From Anaerolineaceae bacterium (lineage in GTDB: Bacteria; Chloroflexota; Anaerolineae; Aggregatilineales; Phototrophicaceae): 49,929 nt of DNA. Within the stretch, counting starts at the first letter, position 1. Every line of letters starts with the position of its first letter. The stretch spans positions 1-49,929 of the forward strand of contig WGMX01000057.1 in the NCBI GenBank assembly GCA_016124855.1, in the 5' to 3' direction. Both the position numbers and the translations under genes were made by a program. Positions 9,477 through 18,591 of the stretch are shown in pieces. The notes under the pieces are model-generated. The model had not been told where the DNA came from and made no database searches. It saw only the letters and a program-made list of their open reading frames with translations.

Positions 9477-10534
9477 CACTCGAAAACACGACGCCTAGTC
9501 CATTAATCGAAGTCAAGCACCTGAAAAAATATTTCCCGATTCATCGCGGCTTGTTGAACCGTCATCTGGGAGACGTCAAAGCCGTCGATGACGTGAACTT
9601 CGAGGTCTTTCCAAACGAAACGCTCGCCTTGGTGGGCGAAAGCGGCTGCGGCAAGACGACCATAGGCCGCTGTCTGGTACGCGCCTATCAACCCTCAAGC
9701 GGGGAAATTCTCTATCGCCAAAAGCTAGATGGTGATGGAGCATCCCGCGTGGTAGACCTCGCCAAATTGAAGGAACGCGAGTTGATTCCGTTCCGGCGTG
9801 AAGTTCGGATGATTTTCCAAGACCCGTTCGCGTCCCTAAACCCGCGTATGACCGTGTTCAACATCATCGCTGGCCCACTCCGCATACACAAAATTGCAAA
9901 AGGGACTGAGCTTGAAGACCGCGTGGCTGAACTTATGCGCCAAGTTGGGCTGCGACCCGAATTTATGCGGCGCTATCCCCACGCATTCAGCGGCGGACAG
10001 CGTCAGCGAATTGTCATTGCACGGGCGCTGGCGCTCAATCCGCGCTTTATCGTCGCTGACGAAGCTGTATCGGCTCTCGATGTGTCTATCCGCGCCCAGA
10101 TTCTAAACCTGATGCTCGAACTGCAAGAACAGTTCAACCTGACCTATCTTTTTATTTCACATGACCTGAGCGTGGTTGAATATATCGCTGACCGTGTGGC
10201 CGTCATGTACGTCGGCAAAGTCGTGGAAATCGCGCAGACCGACGAACTCTTCCGCCAGCCCAAACACCCTTACACCACTGCTTTAATGTCGGCCATTCCC
10301 AAACCGGATCCACGCCTGCGCTCGAAGCGCATCATTCTGGAAGGCGAAATCGCTGATCCGGCGAACCCGCCCGGCGGCTGTTATTTCCATCCACGCTGCG
10401 CCTATGCACAGGAACGCTGCAAGCTGGAGACACCAGCGCTGCGTCCCATCGGGAACAAGCGCATGGTCGCCTGCCATTTTGCCGAGGAACTGAACTTGGA
10501 AGGCATACCGGCCATTAGCGCTTCTGCATCTTAA
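9473..10534 (+). CDS. ABC transporter ATPase, DppF/OppF-like
   Basis: A 353-residue second ATPase. It has Walker A GESGCGKTT, signature FSGGQRQR, Walker B FIVADEAVSALD and the oligo_HPY tail with GCYFHPRCAYAQERC. It completes the importer as a DppD/DppF heterodimer. Walker B has EAVSALD where most proteins have EPVSALD; the substitution is minor and the catalytic Glu is kept. Its ATG overlaps the previous stop. It is followed after 35 bp by the IolB-like gene. Confidence 0.9.
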   Translation: MTLENTTPSPLIEVKHLKKYFPIHRGLLNRHLGDVKAVDDVNFEVFPNETLALVGESGCGKTTIGRCLVRAYQPSSGEILYRQKLDGDGASRVVDLAKLKERELIPFRREVRMIFQDPFASLNPRMTVFNIIAGPLRIHKIAKGTELEDRVAELMRQVGLRPEFMRRYPHAFSGGQRQRIVIARALALNPRFIVADEAVSALDVSIRAQILNLMLELQEQFNLTYLFISHDLSVVEYIADRVAVMYVGKVVEIAQTDELFRQPKHPYTTALMSAIPKPDPRLRSKRIILEGEIADPANPPGGCYFHPRCAYAQERCKLETPALRPIGNKRMVACHFAEELNLEGIPAISASAS

Positions 10535-10569
10535 TTAGACGAACCAAATTATCGAAGGACGAATGAACG

Positions 10570-11388
10570 ATGACAAGCTATTTCACAACTTTGAACACAG
10601 CATCGGGTGCCAACAACCTTGACACAAATCCTTGTAATTTGCTCGATTTTCAACTGGTCGAACTCAGCGATGGGCAAACGCACAGCGGTAACAGCGGCGA
10701 CCGTGAAGTGCTGGCCGTCGTCTTGGGCGGTAAGGCCACAATCACCGCTGGCAGTCACCGGTTCGAGAAGATTGGTGGGCGTGCCAACGTCTTTGCCGGC
10801 AAGCCACATAGTGTCTACATTCCCTGCCACACCGATTACACGCTGACGGGGGTCGGCGCTGTTGAAATCGGTCTGTGTTCTGCGCCCAGTGATTTGACCG
10901 CCGAACCCTACCAGATCACCCCCGACGAAGTTCTGTCAGGCCGCTGGGGAGCAGCCAACTTCTCGCGGAATTATCATCAGATATTGGTCGAATCAGTTCA
11001 GCCGCAGTTCTCCGCCAAACGGCTGATCGTGGGCGAAACCTATACCCCATCTGGCAATTGGAGCACCTACCCCCCTCACAAACACGAAGTGGATAACCTC
11101 CCGACCGAGGCTTTTCACGAGGAAATGTACTTCTTCAAAGTGGATCCTGCGGATGGCTTCGGCATCGCCCGCTTTCAAAATGACGAACTCGAAACCAACT
11201 ACACCGTCCGCAACAACACCATTCTGATGGTACCCAACGGGTTTCATACCGTCGCCAGTGCACCGGGATACACCACCTACTATTTGTGGTTCCTTGCCGG
11301 AAACCACCGGACGCAGGCTGTGATGAACGATCCGGTAACCGGTTGGGTCGGGGACTTGGTGCCGACCCTACGCAAAGTTGGGTTATAA
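10570..11388 (+). CDS. IolB-type 5-deoxyglucuronate isomerase (KduI-like role)
   Basis: A 272-residue bicupin of the KduI/IolB family. The sequence is IolB-like rather than KduI-like: the metal-site block reads SGNWSTYPPHKHEVDNLP then EEMYFF, with a later VPNGFH, giving the His/His/Glu/His ligands. IolB isomerises 5-deoxy-D-glucuronate in inositol breakdown. KduI performs the matching aldose-ketose step on the 4-deoxy-5-keto-uronate released by unsaturated uronyl hydrolases. A KduD-like dehydrogenase follows immediately and no other inositol gene is present, so I infer the KduI role. GAAGGAC lies upstream of ATG 10570. Confidence 0.82.
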   Translation: MTSYFTTLNTASGANNLDTNPCNLLDFQLVELSDGQTHSGNSGDREVLAVVLGGKATITAGSHRFEKIGGRANVFAGKPHSVYIPCHTDYTLTGVGAVEIGLCSAPSDLTAEPYQITPDEVLSGRWGAANFSRNYHQILVESVQPQFSAKRLIVGETYTPSGNWSTYPPHKHEVDNLPTEAFHEEMYFFKVDPADGFGIARFQNDELETNYTVRNNTILMVPNGFHTVASAPGYTTYYLWFLAGNHRTQAVMNDPVTGWVGDLVPTLRKVGL

Positions 11389-11391
11389 ATC

Positions 11392-12162
11392 TTGGCTGTC
11401 TTAAATCTATTCAAATTGGATGGAAAGGTCGCGCTTGTCACAGGTGCCAGCAAAGGCTTGGGTCAGGCGATAGCCCTCGCTCTTGCCGAAGCCGGTGCGA
11501 CCATCGTTAGCGTAAGCCGCTCGCCTGATAGTGGAGCCTTAGCGCAGCAAATCACCGCTCTCGGCGGCTGCCATTACACTGTCGAGCTTGACCTCAGCCA
11601 AGCCAGCGTCACCGACCTGCAAGAGGCCGTTCAAAAGGCCGTTTCACTTGCAGGCCGCCTCGATATTCTGGTGAATAATGCTGGCATCATCCTGCGGTCG
11701 CCCGCCCTCGATTATAGCGAAGCATACTGGGATACGCTGTTGCAGGTTGACCTCAAAGCCGTGTTTTTCCTCTCTCAAGCCGCTGCCCGACACATGGAAC
11801 ACAACGGCGGAGGGAAAATCATCAACATTGCCTCATTGTTGAGTTTTCAAGGCGGCATCCTTGTACCGGCCTATGCGGCTGCCAAACATGGCGTGACGGG
11901 GATCACCTGCGCCCTAGCCAATGAGTGGGCCTCAAAAGGCATAAATGTGAACGCCATCGCCCCCGGCTATATGGACACTGACGCGACGTCTGCGCTGCGT
12001 GCCGATTCCGAACGCAATCAAGCCATTCTCAACCGGATTCCGGCGGGCTATTGGGGGCAGCCTTCGGATTTACAGGGCGCGGCGGTCTTCCTCGCTTCAG
12101 ATGCCGCCAAGTACGTTCATGGAACCACCCTCGTCGTCGATGGTGGTTGGATGGCCCGTTAG
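11392..12162 (+). CDS. kduD: KduD-like SDR: 2-dehydro-3-deoxygluconate 5-dehydrogenase
   Basis: A 256-residue short-chain dehydrogenase. It has TGASKGLG (17-24) for the dinucleotide, NNAG (95-98), and the catalytic Ser148, Tyr161 and Lys165 (YAAAK). The N-terminus (LFKLDGKVALVTG) and overall length match KduD, which reduces 2,5-diketo-3-deoxygluconate to 2-keto-3-deoxygluconate. The start is a TTG at 11392, three bases after the IolB-like stop; there is no in-frame ATG near the conserved N-terminus. The kinase and aldolase for KDG are not in this window and must lie elsewhere. Another sugar-acid SDR role is possible. Confidence 0.8.
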   Translation: MAVLNLFKLDGKVALVTGASKGLGQAIALALAEAGATIVSVSRSPDSGALAQQITALGGCHYTVELDLSQASVTDLQEAVQKAVSLAGRLDILVNNAGIILRSPALDYSEAYWDTLLQVDLKAVFFLSQAAARHMEHNGGGKIINIASLLSFQGGILVPAYAAAKHGVTGITCALANEWASKGINVNAIAPGYMDTDATSALRADSERNQAILNRIPAGYWGQPSDLQGAAVFLASDAAKYVHGTTLVVDGGWMAR

Positions 12163-12186
12163 CCATATCCGCCGAAAAGAGAAAAT

Positions 12187-14076
12187 ATGCTTTCGCAACG
12201 CTATAACACTGACGATCTCAACCTGTTGACGCAGGAAGATTGGAAGCCCTATCCGACATCCGACGCCCGTACCGAATGGGAATCGCTGCCGGAATCCATT
12301 CGCCGCTTGCTGATCGCCAATGGCGAAGCAGCCCTCCAAACCGAATGGAAACCCCTGCTCGCAACGCGCTTTCTCGAATATGCCCGCATCGGTGACCGCA
12401 GTAACTATCAAGCCGACTGCTTCGGTCGGCGCAATAAGCTAGTGGCGCTGGCACTGGCCGAATGCGCCGAAGGTCAGGGACGCTTTGTCGATGAGATTGC
12501 CAACGGCGTATGGCTCATCTGTGAAGAAACTTATTGGGGTGTACCAGCCCATCTCCATTTGCAGCGCAGCGGCCCCGGTCTGCCCGATGTCGCCGAACCG
12601 ACGGTTGATCTGTTTGCCGCCGAAACTGCCGCGCTCCTCGCTCATGTGGATTACCTGCTTGGTACGGCATTAGACCGCATTTCGCCGCTCATTCGTCCGC
12701 GCATCGCTGCCGAAATTGATCGCCGCGTTCTAACACCAAATCTCGAACGCGAGGATTTTGGCTGGATGGGCTTTCAACTGAAAGGCCGCCCCAACAACTG
12801 GAATCCATGGGTCAACTCCAACTGGTTGGCCTGTGTCCTGTTCATCGAGCGTGATCCACAGCGGCGGCGGAATTCAGTCGCCAAAATCATGCGCTCACTG
12901 GATTACTTCATTGATCCTTATCCCGTAGACGGCGGCTGCGACGAAGGCCCCGGCTATTGGATGCGTGCGGCGGGTTCCGTCTACGATTGTTTGGAACTGC
13001 TTCAAAAAGCCACTAACGGTCAGGTGGATGTCTTCGACCAACCCCTTATTCAAGAGATGGGGCGCTTCATCTATCGTGTCCATATTGACGGCAGCTACTA
13101 CATTAACTTTGCTGATTCGTCCGCCACCGTAACGCCCGAAGCACATTTGATTTTCCGCTACGGTCAGGCCATTGGCGACCGTGATATGGCAGCCTTCGGG
13201 GCGTGGGCCGCGCAGACCACGCCGGACGGCGGCGCGGGTGGTTGGGGTCGCCCGATTGAAAGTCCCATGCGCTGGCTGCGTGCTATTTTCAGCACGGCGC
13301 ATGTCCTGAATGCCGAAGCCTACGTTCCCCAACCGCGTGACGTGTGGCTCCCCGAAATTCAGGTGATGGCGGCGCGCGATCAAGCGCGGTCAGCCCGCGG
13401 CTTTTATGTCGCCGCCAAAGGGGGGCACAACAACGAAAGCCACAATCACAATGATGTCGGTGAATTTGTGGTTTACCACAACGGTTTGCCGCTGCTCATT
13501 GACGCCGGGGTTGAAGCCTACAGCCGCAAGACCTTTAGCCCACAGCGCTACGAAATCTGGACGATGCAGTCCACCTACCACAATCTACCAACCATTGACA
13601 GCATTCAACAAATGCCCGGAGAAGAATTCGCCGCCCGTGATGTGCAGTATCTTGCCGATGACAAGGAAGCACGCTTCACACTGGATCTTGCGGGAGCTTA
13701 TCCGCCTGACGCGGGCATCAATCATTGGTTCCGGTCAATACGCCTTAATCGTGGTCAGTCCGTTGTGATTGAGGATACTTATGAACTCGACCACCAGCCC
13801 CAAAGCCTGTTCATGAGCCTGCTCACCGCCAGTAATGTGTCAATCGATGAAGCGGGTCACATTCAACTGTCTGCCGCCAATTTACCCGATGGACGCATGT
13901 CGGGGAGCGGCACCCTTCACTTTGATGCCCGCCGCTTCAGCGTGTCGGTCGAAACGATACCCATCACCGACGAGCGCATGACCAAAGTTTGGGGTGGACG
14001 GGTTTATCGTCTCTTATTAACCGCCCAAAATCCACAATCGCACGATACGTGGAAGTTCGAAATCACAGGAACATGA
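12187..14076 (+). CDS. Heparinase II/III-like polysaccharide lyase
   Basis: A 629-residue protein with an N-terminal alpha-toroid (about 30-370) and a C-terminal heparinase II/III beta-sandwich (about 375-629). The hallmark ESHNHNDVGEF places His419 and His421 in the predicted active site, followed by LLIDAG and a Tyr-rich stretch. Such lyases cleave uronate-linked chains by beta-elimination, leaving a 4,5-unsaturated uronate, exactly the substrate of the next gene. No signal peptide is visible, so it probably works on imported oligosaccharides as an oligo-lyase. The polymer (heparinoid, alginate, ulvan-like or other) cannot be told from sequence alone. Confidence 0.85.
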   Translation: MLSQRYNTDDLNLLTQEDWKPYPTSDARTEWESLPESIRRLLIANGEAALQTEWKPLLATRFLEYARIGDRSNYQADCFGRRNKLVALALAECAEGQGRFVDEIANGVWLICEETYWGVPAHLHLQRSGPGLPDVAEPTVDLFAAETAALLAHVDYLLGTALDRISPLIRPRIAAEIDRRVLTPNLEREDFGWMGFQLKGRPNNWNPWVNSNWLACVLFIERDPQRRRNSVAKIMRSLDYFIDPYPVDGGCDEGPGYWMRAAGSVYDCLELLQKATNGQVDVFDQPLIQEMGRFIYRVHIDGSYYINFADSSATVTPEAHLIFRYGQAIGDRDMAAFGAWAAQTTPDGGAGGWGRPIESPMRWLRAIFSTAHVLNAEAYVPQPRDVWLPEIQVMAARDQARSARGFYVAAKGGHNNESHNHNDVGEFVVYHNGLPLLIDAGVEAYSRKTFSPQRYEIWTMQSTYHNLPTIDSIQQMPGEEFAARDVQYLADDKEARFTLDLAGAYPPDAGINHWFRSIRLNRGQSVVIEDTYELDHQPQSLFMSLLTASNVSIDEAGHIQLSAANLPDGRMSGSGTLHFDARRFSVSVETIPITDERMTKVWGGRVYRLLLTAQNPQSHDTWKFEITGT

Positions 14077-15227
14077 TGGAAAACACACAACTGAACACAA
14101 CTTTACGGCAGGCCGTTGAGCAAATCCGGCGCGACATCCCACGCTTCGGTGACTTATATCCTCATAACGGCGACGGTATGACCTATGTTCTCACCGAGAA
14201 CAACCATTGGATGACTTCCTTCTGGTTAGGACAGCTATGGCTGGCCTATGCCATCACAGGTGAGGACATCTTTCGTGCCGAAGCCCAACGCCGTCTTGCC
14301 AGCTTTGACCATCGCCTCGTCAACCGGATTGACGAAAGTCACGATCTTGGCTTCCTCTATACGCTCAGTGCACGGGCACAATGGCAAATGACCGGTGATC
14401 CGGCAGCTCGACAGCTCGGTATTGATGCGGCTGACCGGCTCATCACCCGATTTCATCCCAAAGGCGAATACATTCAAGCATGGGGCGTCATGAACGATCC
14501 GGTCGAGGGCGGTCGTATGATCGTGGACTGCCTGATGAATTTGCCCCTGCTCTTTTGGGCCAGCTACGAGAGCGGCGATCCCAAATATGGCGACATTGCC
14601 ACCAAACATGCCCGCACCACCCTGCGCTATCTGGTACGCGACGGCAACCGCACCTATCACACATTTTTCTTCAATCAGGACACCGGAGAGCCAATTGGTG
14701 GCAAAACTGCGCAGGGTTTCGCCGATGACTCATTGTGGTCACGGGGACAGGCATGGGCCATCTACGGCTTCGCCCTAGCAGCTGAATGGACAGACGAGCC
14801 GGCTTTCCTTGATATTGCTTGCCGCCTCGCCGAACAGTTCTGGAAGGAATTGGGTGATGACCTCATACCCCTCTGGGATTTTCGGGTACCACCTGATGGC
14901 CCGCAAAAACGCGATAGCTCGGCTGGAGCCATTGCCGCCTGCGGCATGTTCAAGCTGGCGACCATCGTACAGGATGCCGCACTCGCCACGGGCTTCAAGA
15001 CCCACGCCGAACAAATGACACGCAGCTTGACCCAATCGTGTTTCGAAACATCGCCCGAAGCGTGGGGACTGCTCCGCGATTCAAGTTATAACGTTGCGGC
15101 CAACCGCGCTGTCGAACAATTTATGCCGTTCGGTGACTATTATTACCTTGAAAGTTTGGTAATGATGAGCGGCAAGACAGTTGATTTTTGGGGCAAAGCC
15201 AGCCTACGCCCCGTAGAAGGAACTTAA
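14076..15227 (+). CDS. ugl: GH88 unsaturated glucuronyl hydrolase
   Basis: About 383 residues, an alpha6/alpha6 barrel of family GH88. Asp90 (SHDLGF) and Asp151 (MIVDCLMN) match the catalytic pair Asp88/Asp149 of the Bacillus enzyme. It hydrates the unsaturated uronate at the non-reducing end of lyase products, releasing 4-deoxy-5-keto-uronate for the IolB/KduD pair. I choose ATG 14076, which has AGGA five bases upstream and overlaps the lyase stop; the ATG at 14073 is too close to that site. No signal peptide. Family call very secure; preference for glucuronyl over galacturonyl (GH105) follows from overall similarity. Confidence 0.9.
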   Translation: MENTQLNTTLRQAVEQIRRDIPRFGDLYPHNGDGMTYVLTENNHWMTSFWLGQLWLAYAITGEDIFRAEAQRRLASFDHRLVNRIDESHDLGFLYTLSARAQWQMTGDPAARQLGIDAADRLITRFHPKGEYIQAWGVMNDPVEGGRMIVDCLMNLPLLFWASYESGDPKYGDIATKHARTTLRYLVRDGNRTYHTFFFNQDTGEPIGGKTAQGFADDSLWSRGQAWAIYGFALAAEWTDEPAFLDIACRLAEQFWKELGDDLIPLWDFRVPPDGPQKRDSSAGAIAACGMFKLATIVQDAALATGFKTHAEQMTRSLTQSCFETSPEAWGLLRDSSYNVAANRAVEQFMPFGDYYYLESLVMMSGKTVDFWGKASLRPVEGT

Positions 15228-15231
15228 ACTC

Positions 15232-17025
15232 ATGCTCTATCCACAAACCAACGCCAAGCGTCAAATGATCGACCTGTCCGGATTCTGGAACATTCACTTT
15301 GACCCGGACAACAGCGGAAGATTTGGAGCAGGCTTCGACGGCGGTGAAATCATCGCCGTTCCGGCTAGTTGGAACGATCAACTCAACGACCGGCGGGATT
15401 ATTTTGGAACCGCGTGGTATCAAACGACCTTCTCGCTCCCTTGGGGTTGGCGTGGTCAGCGCATCTTCGTGCGCTTTAACTCGGTGAATTATCTAGCCGA
15501 CGTGTGGCTCAATGGTGAACAAATCGGCAGCCATGAAGGCGGGCATCTGCCCTTTGCCTTCGACATCACCGACCGCGTACAGGATGAAGGCAATCTGTTG
15601 GTCGTCCGGGTAGACAGCTCGCTCGCACCTGATCGTGTGCCGCCGGGTAATCTCAACGCTCAACCGGGCGCATCGTTCGGCTTAGCCAGCTTCCCCGATT
15701 CCAGTTTCGACTTTTTCCCGTTCTGCGGCATCCAACGTCCGGTATTGCTCTACACCACACCCCAATCCGCCATCACCGATGTGACAGTAACAACCACCAT
15801 CGACGGCAAAGACGGTATGGTTGCAGTGCGCGTCGTTCACACCGCCGATGCGGCCACGCTGCGTTTCAGCCTTCAGGGTCACGGCGCGACCGAAACGGCG
15901 GAAAGCAGCACCAACACAGGCACGTTGACAGTCAAGAATGCTGCATTCTGGTCGCCGCAATCGCCCAATCTATACACCTTGAAGGTCGAACTACTCCAAT
16001 CAGGACAAGTCATTGATTCATATGCCCTCGACATTGGCATTCGCACCATCGAAGTCGATGGCGACCGTCTGCTCCTTAATGGCGAACCGGTCAAACTGCT
16101 GGGTTTTGGTCGGCATGAGGATTTTCCGGTAGTCGGCAAGGGATTGCTGCCCGCCTTGATCGTCAAAGACTATGAATTGATGCGTTGGATTGGCGCAAAT
16201 TCGTTTCGCACGACCCACTATCCTTACTCCGAACAGATGATGCAGCTTGCCGACCGGCTCGGTTTCATGATTATTGATGAGACGCCAGCAGTCGGACTGT
16301 TCTTTATGGAACCGGGACAAGAGCGTCGCAACGCCCTATGCAAACAGTACATCCGTGAAATGATCGACCGCGATAAAAACCATCCCAGCGTCATCATGTG
16401 GTCGATTGCCAACGAACCGCACACCGCTAAACCGGAAGCCCGCCAGACCTATTACAGTCAGAATTATACTGTGGTCGATCACGCCAGCAGGGAAGCCGCC
16501 GTACAAGCTTTTCGCGAGCAGGCCGAACTGGCGCGCAGCCTCGATCCGACCCGCCCGCTCACGCTCGTCAGTCACGAAGGCGCAACGGAAGAAGCATGGC
16601 GTTTTGTCGATGTCATATCGCTCAACCGCTATCTCGGCTGGTACTCCGAGTCCGGACGCATTGATGCCGGTGTTGAACGCCTCTCCCACGAAATTGACGT
16701 TGTCCACCAGCATTTCCCCGGCCCGTTCATCTTGACCGAGTTCGGAACCGATACCATTCCCGGCCATCATGCCGAACCGCCCGAAATGTTCAGCGAAGAA
16801 TATCAAGTCGAGTTCCTCACCCAATACATCACCATGATGAATACCAAACCTTTTGTTGTCGGGCAGCACATCTGGAATCTGTGTGATTTCAAAACTTCAC
16901 AGGGCGTCATTCGCATGGGCGGCTACAACTACAAGGGCGTGTTCACCCGTGACCGTCGTCCCAAAATGGCGGCACACCGTGTTCGTGACATTTGGCATAA
17001 AGAAACCCAATCGGAAGTTTATTGA
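15232..17025 (+). CDS. uidA: GH2 beta-glucuronidase
   Basis: A 597-residue GH2 enzyme with sugar-binding (about 10-180), Ig-like (about 181-275) and TIM-barrel (about 276-590) domains. Catalytic acid/base Glu395 (ANEP) and nucleophile Glu503 (LTEFGTD) are present. The NxK motif that recognises the glucuronate carboxylate in true beta-glucuronidases is Asn566-Lys568 (NYKGVFTRDRRPK), in the same place as in E. coli GUS. Lack of a signal peptide means cytoplasmic action on imported saturated glucuronides. GAAGGAA precedes ATG 15232. It is the last gene of the operon; the uidA label marks function, not strict orthology. Confidence 0.9.
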   Translation: MLYPQTNAKRQMIDLSGFWNIHFDPDNSGRFGAGFDGGEIIAVPASWNDQLNDRRDYFGTAWYQTTFSLPWGWRGQRIFVRFNSVNYLADVWLNGEQIGSHEGGHLPFAFDITDRVQDEGNLLVVRVDSSLAPDRVPPGNLNAQPGASFGLASFPDSSFDFFPFCGIQRPVLLYTTPQSAITDVTVTTTIDGKDGMVAVRVVHTADAATLRFSLQGHGATETAESSTNTGTLTVKNAAFWSPQSPNLYTLKVELLQSGQVIDSYALDIGIRTIEVDGDRLLLNGEPVKLLGFGRHEDFPVVGKGLLPALIVKDYELMRWIGANSFRTTHYPYSEQMMQLADRLGFMIIDETPAVGLFFMEPGQERRNALCKQYIREMIDRDKNHPSVIMWSIANEPHTAKPEARQTYYSQNYTVVDHASREAAVQAFREQAELARSLDPTRPLTLVSHEGATEEAWRFVDVISLNRYLGWYSESGRIDAGVERLSHEIDVVHQHFPGPFILTEFGTDTIPGHHAEPPEMFSEEYQVEFLTQYITMMNTKPFVVGQHIWNLCDFKTSQGVIRMGGYNYKGVFTRDRRPKMAAHRVRDIWHKETQSEVY

Positions 17026-17250
17026 TTGATGTCAACATCTTAACAAGACTGATTCTCACTTTCACGCGCATTTGCGCTGAGGGCTGACCTATTCACCTAA
17101 AAACTGTACCCAGTAGAGTGAGACTAAAACTAAACGCCCTAACTGCTGCGCTGCTACACACCCTGCTAGCGAAATCCTTGTTGACCCCGACGAGTTCTTC
17201 TGTGAAAATCAATTTCGCTCAAGGCAGTGTCCGTTATTTCTGAAACTCGA

Positions 17251-18591
17251 TTAACGGATAGGTAAATCAAAAGCAAACTTGACCTCAGTCGATGTTGATT
17301 CAACCCACATCTTGCCGTGGTGCAGTTCAATAAGCTGCTTGGAGATGGCTAGTCCCAATCCACTGCCACCTGTATCATGCTCGCGCGATTCAGAAGCGCG
17401 CCAGAACGGCTTAAATACATGCTTCGTCTCATCAGGGCTGAGATGGCTGCCTGTATTCTTGACAGCAAGGACAATCCGATCCTCGACTTGCCCGATAGTA
17501 ACCGAAATCTCACCGTCTGATGGGGTGTGTCGCAGTGCATTTGTGAGCAAGTTGCCTAGTACTTGCTGCAATCGCTGTGCATCAGCTCGTAGCGGGATGC
17601 TTGGCGCAGAAGTTATGAAAACCAGTTTGACATTGGCGTCAATTGCTAGGGGACGAAACCGTTCAACCATATCACTGACCAGATCGTTTAATAATACAGC
17701 TGTCATATTGAGCGGCAGATGTTTGGCCTCGGCCAGTGTGAGTACCCGCAAATCATCAACCAGACGTCCAAGATAAAGTGTCTGTTCGTGAGCAACTGCC
17801 ATATGCTCTTGATCCAGTGTAAAAATACCATCGCGCATCGCTTCGAGGTGTCCACGTAAAACACTGACAGGGGTACGCAGCTCGTGGGCAATATCCGCGG
17901 CCATACGCTGCCGCAAGGATTCAGCCTCAGCGAGCTGAAAAGACATATCGTTGAAAGCCTGTGCTAACGCTTTGGTTTCAACCGTGCCACCGACTGTAAC
18001 CTGTTGTCCTAATTTCTTTCCCGGAAAATCCTGAATGATGTGAGTCAGGTCTTTGAGTGGACGTACCAATAACCACGATAACACGACCCCTATTGCAACT
18101 GCTAACAAGGACACAACAATCCCACTGATACCAAGCGTTCGATTGGCTTCGTTCAAAAAAGCGATTTCTGCGCTGCCAAGTGCCTGCTCGCCCGGTGTCC
18201 GGCGATACAGCAGTCCTACAGCCTGACCATCAACGGTGAGCCGGGAAGCCAGTGAAATTGACTCTGGCGGAATAACTGTGCCGACAAATGACTGGTCAGT
18301 TGAGGCAATGATGATCCCATTCATGCCCGCGACACTGAACACAGCGCCTCGCCCATTACCTTCACCGCGTAAGCCAAACACAGACTCCGCACCCGCCCAA
18401 GATTGATGTTCGGCATAATAGCTTTGCAGACGGTCGATTTGCTGTTGGCTGTTGGCTGAAGTGTTTCGCTGATTAATATACTGTCTAAAGTCCACTTCGG
18501 TTGTTCGCTGCACCACCAGAGCCATTGCGCCGATGCTTAACCATGCCACCAATAAAAAAGCGAGCGACAACCGTATCCAGAGTTTATTCAT
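17251..18591 (-). CDS. HAMP-containing sensor histidine kinase
   Basis: A 446-residue membrane kinase. TM1 is about residues 8-28, followed by an extracytoplasmic sensor loop (about 29-152), TM2 (about 154-175), HAMP (about 175-225) and a HisKA domain with phospho-acceptor His236 (DIAHELRTP). The HATPase_c domain has N box NLLTNALRHT and G2 box TGGSGLGLAI. It overlaps the response regulator gene by 8 bases. Both lie directly behind a cytochrome b/Rieske/cytochrome c operon with a 35-bp gap, so the pair may sense respiratory state or envelope stress. The stimulus is unknown. ATG 18591 is the only sensible start. Confidence 0.92.
   Translation of the reverse strand: MNKLWIRLSLAFLLVAWLSIGAMALVVQRTTEVDFRQYINQRNTSANSQQQIDRLQSYYAEHQSWAGAESVFGLRGEGNGRGAVFSVAGMNGIIIASTDQSFVGTVIPPESISLASRLTVDGQAVGLLYRRTPGEQALGSAEIAFLNEANRTLGISGIVVSLLAVAIGVVLSWLLVRPLKDLTHIIQDFPGKKLGQQVTVGGTVETKALAQAFNDMSFQLAEAESLRQRMAADIAHELRTPVSVLRGHLEAMRDGIFTLDQEHMAVAHEQTLYLGRLVDDLRVLTLAEAKHLPLNMTAVLLNDLVSDMVERFRPLAIDANVKLVFITSAPSIPLRADAQRLQQVLGNLLTNALRHTPSDGEISVTIGQVEDRIVLAVKNTGSHLSPDETKHVFKPFWRASESREHDTGGSGLGLAISKQLIELHHGKMWVESTSTEVKFAFDLPIR

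Noticed and set aside
10570..12162. Inositol catabolism operon
   Set aside because: Only an IolB-like gene is present. IolC, IolD, IolE and IolG are absent, while the neighbours form a uronate pathway.
17026..17250. A terminator after the beta-glucuronidase gene
   Set aside because: GATGT-CA-ACATC has too small a loop and GCGCA-TT-TGCGC lacks a T-run; neither is convincing.
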